From Nocardia harenae NBRC 108248 (GTDB taxonomy: Bacteria > Actinomycetota > Actinomycetes > Mycobacteriales > Mycobacteriaceae), in the NCBI RefSeq assembly GCF_001612885.1, contig NZ_BDBH01000004.1:620001-684000 (forward strand): 64,000 nt of DNA, read 5' to 3'. The translations under genes and the position numbers were made by a program. Under the pieces are notes generated by a model that was not told the origin of the DNA, did not search any database, and saw nothing but the letters and a program-made list of their open reading frames with translations. Shown here piece by piece: positions 34,094 through 43,600 of this stretch (position 1 is its first letter; every line of letters begins with the position of its first letter).

Positions 34094-35827
34094 CTAGGGG
34101 TCGAACGGCCGGATGTGAGGCAGATCGGGGATCGCGCCGTCGCGATACCGTTCGCGCACGGCGAAGCGGCGCACCTTGCCGCTCGAGGTCACGGGAATGG
34201 AGCCGGCCGAGGTGAGGACGACGTCATCGAGCCGCAATCCGTGGCCGGCGCCGACGGCGGCACGCACCGCGGCGACGATACCGGCCGGATCGATGGTATC
34301 GGCGGCGTAATCCCGGTTCAGCTCGGCGACCACGACGAGGCGGGGGCGTTCGTCGTCGAGCACCTGGAAGGCCGCGCATCGATCGGCCCGCAGCGCCGAA
34401 TGTGCGGCCGTCGCGGTGTTCTCGATATCGGAGGGGTAGTGGTTGGCGCCGTCCACGATGACGAGATCCTTGAGCCGCCCGGTGACGTACAGCCGGTCCT
34501 CATACACGAATCCGAGATCGCCGGTACGAAGAAACCGCCCTCGGTAGCCGGTCACGGTAGCGCCGAAGGTCGCCGCCGATGCCTCCGGCGCATCCCAGTA
34601 CCCGAGACCGATACTGTCTCCGCGCAGACAGATCTCACCGACCCTGTCCGCCGCGGCGGGTGTATCGGACCCGGGATCGACCAGGACGAGGTGGTAGCCG
34701 TCGTCGGGTCGCCCGCTCGCCACCAGGGTGCGGCCGCCGCCTGCGACCGGCAGTACCCGGCCTCTGGTCAACGCGAGCGGATCGACATCAACGGTGCTGA
34801 GTCCGGTGCCGCGCGGGCCGCCGCTCACGAACAGCGTCGCCTCGGCGAGGCCGTAGCAGGGGAACAGGGCGGCGGGATCGAATCCGGCAGGCGCGAAGTG
34901 TTCCGCGAATCCGGTCAGCGTGTCCGGGCGGACGGGCTCGGCGCCGCACAGCGCCACCCGCAGCTGGGACAGGTCGTAGCGCTCCACCCGCGCGGCCGTT
35001 ACCCGGCGGGCGGCGAGGGCGAAGGCGAAGTTGGGCGCGACCGTGTGGGTGGCCCGGAAGCGCGACATCGCGGCTATCCAGCGGGCCGGGCGCTGCACGA
35101 AGGCCAGCGGCGACATCCCGATGACGGTGGAGTCGCTATATACCGGGTACGTCACCATGGTGAGCAGCCCCATATCATGGAACACCGGCAGCCAGCTCAC
35201 CCCGACCCCCGGCCCGATCCGGGCGGCGACCATGCTCAGGTTGGCGAGCACATTGCGATGGGTGAGCACGACCCCTTTCGGCTCCCCGGTCGATCCGGAG
35301 GAGTACTGCAGGTAGGCCACCCGATCACCGGTGATACCGGGGTCCCGGTAGCGATCCGCCTCGGCCCTGTCGATTCGGTCGGTGACGACCATCCGCAGCC
35401 CGGCGAACTCCTCCGCCGCCAGGATCGCGGTCACCGGTTCAGCGATGTCCGAGGCCGTGAGCAGCAGGCGGGCACCGGAATTGCGGGCGATCGACGCCAG
35501 CCGGGCCAGCCCCGCCTCCGGTTTGCCCGGGTGCGGGGGCGCGACCGGAACCGCGATCACCCCGGCGTAGAGGCAGCCGAAGAACGCGGTCAGGAACTCC
35601 AGGCCGGGTGCGTAGAGCAGCAACGCGCGATCCCCCGGCTGCGCCGTCTGCCCCAGGTGCGCGGCCACCGCGCGGGCGCCGAGCTCCAGCTCACCGAACG
35701 TCAGCGCCGCAGTGGATTCGTCGCCGTCACCGAGGAAGCGGAACCGCACCTCGTCCGGGGTGGCCGCGGCGCGGGCAGCGAGCAATTCGACCAGGGTCGC
35801 GATCCCGACGGGGGAGACAGTGGTCAT
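34094..35827 (-). CDS. fatty acyl-AMP ligase (FAAL)
   Basis: A 577-residue adenylating enzyme that activates a fatty or related carboxylic acid as acyl-AMP and passes it to an acyl carrier protein rather than CoA. The P-loop is 'AYLQYSSGSTGEPKGVVLTH', the FAAL-type A5 region 'PCYGLAEATLFVSGGPRG', then 'FLRTGDLGFVYEDRLYVTGR' and C-terminal 'TSSGKVRRFAVRERY' with the catalytic Lys. The expected acceptor is the N-terminal ACP of the PKS at 40637-45427. The ATG overlaps the PPTase stop (ATGA). It is the last gene of the eight-gene minus-strand operon. Confidence 0.9.
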   Translation of the reverse strand: MTTVSPVGIATLVELLAARAAATPDEVRFRFLGDGDESTAALTFGELELGARAVAAHLGQTAQPGDRALLLYAPGLEFLTAFFGCLYAGVIAVPVAPPHPGKPEAGLARLASIARNSGARLLLTASDIAEPVTAILAAEEFAGLRMVVTDRIDRAEADRYRDPGITGDRVAYLQYSSGSTGEPKGVVLTHRNVLANLSMVAARIGPGVGVSWLPVFHDMGLLTMVTYPVYSDSTVIGMSPLAFVQRPARWIAAMSRFRATHTVAPNFAFALAARRVTAARVERYDLSQLRVALCGAEPVRPDTLTGFAEHFAPAGFDPAALFPCYGLAEATLFVSGGPRGTGLSTVDVDPLALTRGRVLPVAGGGRTLVASGRPDDGYHLVLVDPGSDTPAAADRVGEICLRGDSIGLGYWDAPEASAATFGATVTGYRGRFLRTGDLGFVYEDRLYVTGRLKDLVIVDGANHYPSDIENTATAAHSALRADRCAAFQVLDDERPRLVVVAELNRDYAADTIDPAGIVAAVRAAVGAGHGLRLDDVVLTSAGSIPVTSSGKVRRFAVRERYRDGAIPDLPHIRPFDP

Positions 35828-36507
35828 CCGCGTGCTCCTGACGTGCGATGGAATTCCGCCGGGCGTGGCGAGCTGTACGGAACGTGGTGGTCGTAGACGA
35901 AGGCCCCGACGTAGCCCGCGCCCAAATCGAAGTGATGGAGGTAGCCGGTTCGGAGTCCGCCCTCGACCTCGGTCACCACGGCGCGCCCCTCGGTGTCGAG
36001 CCCCGTTTCGAGCGTGTCCGGCGCGATCGTCAGCCCGCTCCCCAGCCATTTCAGGTAGCTCTCCTTGGCCACCCAGTACCGAAGGAAGCGGCGCCGGTCG
36101 GTGCCGGCGGCAGCGGCTTCCCGTGCCGTGAGCACCCGCGGCGCCAGCCACACCGGGACCGCGCCGGAGTCGACCGCCTCGACGTCGACACCGAGTGATC
36201 CGGTCGCGGCGACCGCGACCACGGCGAGCCCCCGGGTATGGGTGAGGTTGAAGCTGACCGCACGGTCGGACAATTCGGGCTTTCCGCGCTTCCCCTCGGT
36301 GAAGACAAGGTCATCGGGCCGGCGTCCGGTGCGGTCGGCGAGCACGTGGCGCAGCATCGCCCGCGCACGCACGAAATCGGCCGCGTGCTCGGCTGACCAG
36401 AACCGGGTGCTGCGCGCGATCTCGGCCGGGGACAGCACCCGGAGATCGGCGGCCGCGTGTGTCCCGGTCAGCGCGCACCACCGGAGCTCGACGTCGCCCC
36501 CGGTCAC
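35824..36507 (-). CDS. Sfp-type 4'-phosphopantetheinyl transferase
   Basis: A 227-residue PPTase: 'FNLTHTRGLAVVAVA', the Mg-binding 'LGVDVEAVD' and 'YWVAKESYLKWLGSGL' (W.aKE.y.K). It converts apo-ACPs to holo-ACPs with CoA, presumably the three carrier domains of this cluster (PKS ACP1 and ACP2 and the stand-alone ACP). GTG at 36507 overlaps the thioesterase stop by 4 bp. Presence of a dedicated PPTase supports the locus being a self-contained pathway. Confidence 0.92.
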   Translation of the reverse strand: MTGGDVELRWCALTGTHAAADLRVLSPAEIARSTRFWSAEHAADFVRARAMLRHVLADRTGRRPDDLVFTEGKRGKPELSDRAVSFNLTHTRGLAVVAVAATGSLGVDVEAVDSGAVPVWLAPRVLTAREAAAAGTDRRRFLRYWVAKESYLKWLGSGLTIAPDTLETGLDTEGRAVVTEVEGGLRTGYLHHFDLGAGYVGAFVYDHHVPYSSPRPAEFHRTSGARG

Positions 36508-37262
36508 GCCGGGCTGCCCAGCGAGTGCCGAATGTGCCCGATGACGGCGTCTTGGTGGGTGATCGGGAAGAAGTGCCCGCCGGGAATCATCCGGATGTCG
36601 ACCCCCGCCACGCCGTACTCCGACCACTGCAGGAGTTCGGCGGGCAGCACGTGGGTGTCGCCACTGCCGCCGAATACGGTGATCGGCAGCGCCAGCGGCG
36701 GCCCCGGCTGATAGCGGTAGGACTGGTCGACCGACAGATCCGCGCGCATGAGCGCGAGCACCGAGCGGCGCATCCGATCGTCGCCGAGTATCTCATCCGG
36801 GGTGCCCCCGAGCGCGCGGACCACATCGAGCACGGTCGATTCCGGCGCGGTGCGCAACGGCGGCAGCCGGGACGGCAGGTGTGGCGCACGCCTGCCGGAG
36901 ATCAGCAGCCGCACCGGCCGTGGCCCGCGGGAAACCAGCAGCCTGCGAGTGAGTTCGTAGGCCAGCAGCGCGCCGAGGCTGTGGCCGTACACCGCGAACG
37001 GCTCCCGCCAGTGGCCGTCCATCGCCGCCACCAGATCATCGAGCAGATGGTCGATGTGCTCGAAGGGTTTCTCGCGCAACCGGATCTCGCGGCCGGGTGG
37101 TTGCAGCGGCACGACGTCGACTCCGGGGGCGAGCTGCCTGCGCCACGGGAGGTAGGCCGAGGCGCCCGCACCGGCGTGTGGCAGGCAGTACAGGGCGGTG
37201 GCGCCGCTGCCTGCGGGCGGGTACGGCATCCACCGGCGAATATCGATCGCCGACGCGTTCAC
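36504..37262 (-). CDS. type II (editing) thioesterase
   Basis: A 252-residue alpha/beta hydrolase of the PKS/NRPS-associated TEII family: 'ALYCLPHAGAGASAYLPWRR', nucleophile elbow 'FAVYGHSLGALLAYELTRRL' and catalytic His in 'IPGGHFFPITHQDAVIGHIR'. TEIIs remove stalled or wrong acyl groups from carrier proteins; here it could also release the product, since the PKS has no TE domain. GTG start overlaps the FkbH-like stop. Confidence 0.92.
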   Translation of the reverse strand: MNASAIDIRRWMPYPPAGSGATALYCLPHAGAGASAYLPWRRQLAPGVDVVPLQPPGREIRLREKPFEHIDHLLDDLVAAMDGHWREPFAVYGHSLGALLAYELTRRLLVSRGPRPVRLLISGRRAPHLPSRLPPLRTAPESTVLDVVRALGGTPDEILGDDRMRRSVLALMRADLSVDQSYRYQPGPPLALPITVFGGSGDTHVLPAELLQWSEYGVAGVDIRMIPGGHFFPITHQDAVIGHIRHSLGSPA

Positions 37263-38317
37263 GCCCCACGCTCCAGCGCGGGCGTTTGCACGATGAGGTA
37301 GGGCGGTGGTGGCGGCGGCGGGCCGGGCGGCGCGGCGAGCAAGGTGATGCCGTCGTGCTCGCCCGCCTCTTCGAACCCGGCGAACCGATAGGTGATGTAC
37401 ATGATCCGATTACGCTCGGTGCCGACGAATTCGGCGATCAGGCGGGCCCCGGCGGCGCGGGCCAGAGCCGTGACGTGGTGCAGCAGCACCGTCCCGACGC
37501 CGCGCGAGATCACCCGGCACGACATCAGCAGCAGCTTCAGCCGCCACTCACTGATCCCGCGCTCCGCCAGCGCCAGGCCGATCTGGCCGTAGCTCCCGTA
37601 CCGATCCTCCAGCTCGGCCATCAGCAGGACGTGCTCATCGGAGTTCGCGTAGGCCGCCAGCTCGTCGGCGGAGTACATGATCCCGGTGGAGTTCAGCTGG
37701 TTGGTCCGTACCACCAGTTCTTCCGCACGGCCGATGTCCGCGGCGGTGGCGGGGCCGATCGTGAAGCGCATCCCCAGGGTGGCCAGGAATTCCTCGCTGG
37801 TGCCGGTGAACTGTTCCTCGGCCTCGGTGCGTTCGATGCTCGCCCGGTACAGGTGCCGCCTGCGCCTGGCGTCCGCGCTCACCGCGCGCGGCCGGAGCTC
37901 CGCGCGACCGGCCAGCCCTGCGGCCTCCTCCGCGTCGATACACAGCACCTCGGGATGGGCGAACCGCACCTCGTCCCGTTCGAGTTCCTGGTCGTCGACG
38001 AAGGCGAGCGTGTCGATGCCGATACCGAGCCGCTCGGCAATCGTCGCTACCGACACCGATTTGCTCTGCCAGCCGATCTGGGGGTACAGGAAGTAGTCGG
38101 CGATGCCGAGCTCGGCCAGCGTGGCCGCGACGGCGCTGGGATCGTTGCGGCTCGCGATCGAGTGCAGTATGCCGCGCTCGTCCAGGGCGACGAGCGTCTC
38201 CCGGATTCCGGGCCGCAGGTCGGTGATCTCGGCTCCCTCCAACAGGGTTCCGTCCCAGAGAGTGTGGTCGAGATCCCAGACCACGCACTTGATCTGGCGC
38301 TGACGTATCGAATTCAT
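37259..38317 (-). CDS. FkbH-like HAD-superfamily glyceryl-ACP synthase
   Basis: A 352-residue FkbH-type protein. The HAD domain opens 'CVVWDLDHTLWDGTLLEGAE' (catalytic DLDxT) and continues 'LHSIASRNDPSAVAATLAEL' and 'LAFVDDQELERDEVRFAHPE'. The C-terminal GNAT-like half reads 'ELVVRTNQLNSTGIMYSADE'. FkbH proteins take 1,3-bisphosphoglycerate, remove phosphate and load glyceryl onto a dedicated ACP, the first step to hydroxy/methoxymalonyl-ACP. It ends in a Pro-rich tail. The ATG lies 15 bp after the FkbI-like gene. Confidence 0.92.
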   Translation of the reverse strand: MNSIRQRQIKCVVWDLDHTLWDGTLLEGAEITDLRPGIRETLVALDERGILHSIASRNDPSAVAATLAELGIADYFLYPQIGWQSKSVSVATIAERLGIGIDTLAFVDDQELERDEVRFAHPEVLCIDAEEAAGLAGRAELRPRAVSADARRRRHLYRASIERTEAEEQFTGTSEEFLATLGMRFTIGPATAADIGRAEELVVRTNQLNSTGIMYSADELAAYANSDEHVLLMAELEDRYGSYGQIGLALAERGISEWRLKLLLMSCRVISRGVGTVLLHHVTALARAAGARLIAEFVGTERNRIMYITYRFAGFEEAGEHDGITLLAAPPGPPPPPPPYLIVQTPALERGA

Positions 38318-38331
38318 CGCAAGCCCCCGCT

Positions 38332-39488
<1,157 letters not shown>

Positions 39489-39489
<1 letters not shown>

Positions 39490-39746
39490 CACACCGCCTC
39501 CGCCGCGTCGTGGCGCAATCGGCGGACGAGCGCGGCCATCACGTCGATGGTGCGGAAGTTGTCGAGCATCAGGTCGTCGTTGGGGATTCGCGCGCCCAGG
39601 TGCTGCTCGATGAACATGACGAGCTCCATCGCGAACAGCGAGTTGACAAAGCCGCTTTCGAAGATGTCGCGGTCGTCGCGGAGCAGGTCCTCGGGCACTC
39701 GCTGCGCGACGAATTCACGGATCTGGGCGTGGGCGTCGGTGAACAT
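39489..39746 (-). CDS. FkbJ-like acyl carrier protein
   Basis: An 85-residue stand-alone ACP. The phosphopantetheine Ser is in 'DIFESGFVNSLFAMELVMFI', of the FVNS form characteristic of glyceryl/hydroxymalonyl-carrying ACPs of the FkbJ type. It should carry the C3 unit through loading (FkbH), oxidation (FkbK, FkbI) and delivery to the PKS acyltransferase. Located between the fkbK-like and fkbI-like genes. Confidence 0.92.
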
Positions 39747-39797
39747 GGGCTGCGGTCCTGTCGATAGCGGAGGCGGAGGTCCGGGTAGCCGAACCGG

Positions 39798-40640
39798 CTA
39801 GGGGTAGGAGAAGAAGCCGCGGCCGGATTTTCGACCGAGCAGTCCGGCGTCCACCATCTCCCGGAGCAGCGGGCAGGGCTGGAACCTATCGTCGCCGTAG
39901 TGCTCCCGGAGCCCCTCGATGCTGTACAGGATGGTGTCCAGGCCGATGAGGTCGGCCGTCTCCAGCGGGCCGGAGGCGTGGCCGAAGCACGAGCGGAAGA
40001 CGTCGTCCACCGAGCCGGGCTCCGCGACGCCGTCCCGTACCAGGGCGATCGCCTCGTTGATCGTGAGCATCAACACCCGGTTGGACACGAAACCCGGCAT
40101 ATCGCCTACGAGGATGCCCCGCTTGCCGATCTCGGCGAGCAGGGTCAGCGCGGTCGCGACGGTGGAATCGGAGGTCCGGCTACCGCGGATCACCTCGACG
40201 GCGGGCTTCATCGGGACCGGGTTCATGAAGTGCATCCCGATAATCCGATCGGGGCGTTCTGTTTCGGCGGCGATCCTGCTGATCGGAATGCAGGAGGTGT
40301 TCGCCGCGAAAACCGTTTCGAGCGGGCAGATCCGATCCAGCCGCGGATACAGCTCCGCCTTGCGCGACCAGTCCTCGGTGATGTTCTCCACCACGAATTC
40401 CGCAGCACCGAGATCGTCCAGCTCGGTGCTGTACCGCACGCGCTGGGTGAGGTCCCCGTGCTTGCCGGTGTCGTGCCCGAACAGCCGCCCGGTGCGGTAG
40501 TACCGGACGACCTCGGCCTCCGCGCGCTCCAGCTGGGCACGCACGTTGTCGACCAGGACGACCGAGAAGCCGTGCGCCGCCAGCGTCTGCGCGACACCGG
40601 CTCCCATCACGCCCGCACCGACCACTCCGAACAGTTTCAT
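39798..40640 (-). CDS. FkbK-like 3-hydroxyacyl-CoA (acyl-ACP) dehydrogenase
   Basis: A 280-residue NAD-dependent dehydrogenase. It has Rossmann 'GVVGAGVMGAGVAQTLAAHG', 'NTSCIPISRIAAETERPDRI', the catalytic His in 'IIGMHFMNPVPMKPAVEVIR', and C-terminal 'DMPGFVSNRVLMLTINEAI'. In the methoxymalonyl pathway FkbK oxidises glyceryl-ACP at its primary alcohol. The ATG overlaps the PKS stop by 4 bp, placing it second in the minus-strand operon. Confidence 0.92.
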   Translation of the reverse strand: MKLFGVVGAGVMGAGVAQTLAAHGFSVVLVDNVRAQLERAEAEVVRYYRTGRLFGHDTGKHGDLTQRVRYSTELDDLGAAEFVVENITEDWSRKAELYPRLDRICPLETVFAANTSCIPISRIAAETERPDRIIGMHFMNPVPMKPAVEVIRGSRTSDSTVATALTLLAEIGKRGILVGDMPGFVSNRVLMLTINEAIALVRDGVAEPGSVDDVFRSCFGHASGPLETADLIGLDTILYSIEGLREHYGDDRFQPCPLLREMVDAGLLGRKSGRGFFSYP

Positions 40641-43600
40641 ACCCGGGACTTCCTTTCCGTCGCGGTCGCCGTGCGCAGGTACTCGGCCATGTCCGCCACC
40701 GTCGGAGCCTCGAAAAGCGTCTCGGTGGGAACGGCCACCCGGAACTGCCTGTTGATCGCGGTGACCAGTTGCAGTCCGACCAGGGAATTGCCGCCGTACT
40801 CGAAGAAGTCGTCGTGCGGGCCCACCCGGTCGATGCCGAGCGCGTCCTGCCACAATCGTGCGAGCCGCTCCCGGTAGGCGTCGATGCCCGTCGGCACCCC
40901 ATCCGGCGCCTCCGCGACGGGTGCTTCGAACGGGTCGCCGCCCGCCCACGCATCCAACCGCTCGCGCAGTCGGCCCGCGGAGACCACCGCTCGGGCGGGC
41001 CCGTCGGCCACGAGCCGGTCCAGCACCGCCAGCGCCGCGTCCGGGGGGAAGGAATACTCGGTCAGCGAGCCGGGTGTGCCGCCGTCCCCGGCGGGGCGGA
41101 CGGTGTCCTGCCAGGTGTCCCAGCACGCCGCGCGCCATGCGGAGCCGCCGGGCAGGTTGCGCAGGGTGACGAAGTGGTCCTGGAACGCGTTCGCGGCCGC
41201 ATAGGTGGCGAAGCCGATGCCGCCGAGCACCGCCGCCATGGACGAAAGCAGGACCACGAAATCCGGGCGTTCGCCGTGCAGCGCGGCGGCCAGCGCCAGC
41301 GTGCCGTCCACCTTGGCCCGGAAGTGCGCCGCCCTGAACTCCGGCCGGGACGCCGCGATGGTGGTGAAGGCTTCCGGTGCCAGCACTCCCGCGGCGTGCA
41401 CCACTCCGTCGATCGGACCGTACCGGCGCCGGACGGCGGCGACGGCGGTGGCCGCCGCGGCGGCATCCCCGATATCGCAGGGCACGACCTCGACCCGGGC
41501 GCCGGACTCGCGGAGTTCCCGGAGCGCGAGCGCCCGGGCCCGGAGCTGCTCCGGCGCGGCGCCGAGCTGCTCGTCGTCTTCCGGCAGCGGGCTGCGCGCG
41601 AGCAGTACAAGCGCGATATCCGTGGCCGCGTGAGCCAGCCGCGCCGCGACCCGGAGCCCGATCTGTCCGGTGCCACCGGTGACCAAATACACGCCGCCGT
41701 CGCGGACGTAGCGAGCGGGCGGGTCCAGCGCCAACGGCCGAAAGCGCCGCGCCAGCCTGCGTCTGCCGCGCTGGGCGAGCACCGTATCAGTTCCAGGCCA
41801 GCAGGTTTCGCCCACCACGGCGGCGGCGACGGCGGGCCACGAAACGGCCGGGTCGTCCACCGGCGTCAGCACGTCGAGCAGGCGCACCGACAGGCCCGGG
41901 TGCTCCTGGCCGGCGACCAAGGCGGGCCCGATGACGGTTGTCTTCCCGGGATACAGCACGTCCGCCGGGTCGATGAGCTGCGCGTGGTCGGTCACGACCA
42001 GGACCCGGCACCCGTCCACGCAGTGCCCGCCGAGCGGCGGGACCAGCGCCATCAGGCTGTCGAAGCCGCGCCGCCGGTGCGCGTTCACGCCTTCTGCAGT
42101 CACCGGGTCCACCCGCGTGCCGCTCACCGACCACAGGTGGATCACGGTCGCGGGCAGCAGATCCCGCTCTGCGAGTGCGCCCAGCAGCAATTGGTGATCG
42201 GCCGCGTTGTCCGGCCGGACCCGATACCCGTCGGAGCCGTTCTCCTCGAAAGCGGTGCCGGGAACGACGGTGACGCAGTCGGCACCGTCCAGTTCCTGCA
42301 GTACCAGTGCGGCGAGTCCGACCGCGCGGGTGCCTGGGTCGGTGAAGACGAGGTAGGGCCCACGACCCGGCACCGCGCTTCCTGTCGCGGGTGCCGCGGC
42401 CCAGTGTGGTTCGAGCACCTCCGGCCCGCTGCTCGCGGCCGCGACCGCAGGCCCGGCATCCGGCCAGAACCTCTGGTGCTGAAACGAGTAGGTGGGCAGG
42501 GATATCGATGCTCCCCGGGCGCCTGCGCGCGGCCAGTCCACCTCCGCACCGGCCGCCCAGAGCCGGCCGATGCTGCGGCACAGAACCTTCGGTCCCGGGT
42601 CGGGGACGGCGGCGCCGCGCAGCGTGGGGATGGCCACCACCCGGTCGGCGACATTCTGCCCGACCAGGCTCGCCAACTGCCCCGCGCCGAGGTCGACCGC
42701 GACGCACGGGTCCGAACCGACCAGGGTCTGCACGCCGTCGGCGAACTGGACGGGTGAGCACAGGTGCTCCGCCCAGTAGCCAGGGTCGCGGGCCTGATCG
42801 TCGGTGATCCAGGAGCCGGTCAGGTTGGACACCAGCGGGATCCGCGGCTTGTGCAGCGGAACGTTGTCGAACAGCGCGCGCAGTTCGGCACGAAGCGGAT
42901 CCAGCAGCGGTGTGTGCATGGCCCGGGTGGCCGGCACCGCCCGGCTCGCGATGCCGTCAGCGGAGAGGCGATGCTCGAGCGCGGTGATCTTGAGTTCCGG
43001 GCCGGCGACGACGACGGTGGTGGGGCTGTTGAGCGCAGCGCAGGAAAGCCCGGGCCGGAGATAGCCGACGATGCGCTCCGCCGAGGTCGCCACTGTCAAC
43101 ATGGCACCCGGTGCGGCGCTCGCCACGAGCCGCGCCCGCCGCACCACCAGCGGGAGTGCGACCTGAAGTTCGATGACTCCGGCCAGGCACGCGGCCGTGT
43201 ACTCGCCGAGGCTGTAGCCGAGCAGGCCGGTGGGCTCGATACCGTATGCCTGCCACAGCTGCGCGGAGGCGTAGCCGAGCGCGAAGACCACGGCGTGGGC
43301 CAGGTCGATCCGGGTGACGAGTTCGCCGGTCGGCGCGGCCGGGCCGCGGCGCAGCGCGGCGAACGGGTCCGGCGCGGCCACCGAGTCCTGTGGATAGAGC
43401 GCCGCGCGCAGGTCGCATCCCAGTGCGTCGGCCGCGACCTCGGCACACTGGTCGAGCGCGGTGCGGAAGGCGGGCTCCGACCGGTAGAGCTCGCGAGCCA
43501 TGCCGGGAAACTGGTCGCCGGTGCCTGGCACGACGAAACGCACGGCAGGCGGAGCACCGCGGGGCACCGCGCGCACCGGTATCCGGCGGCCGATCTCGTC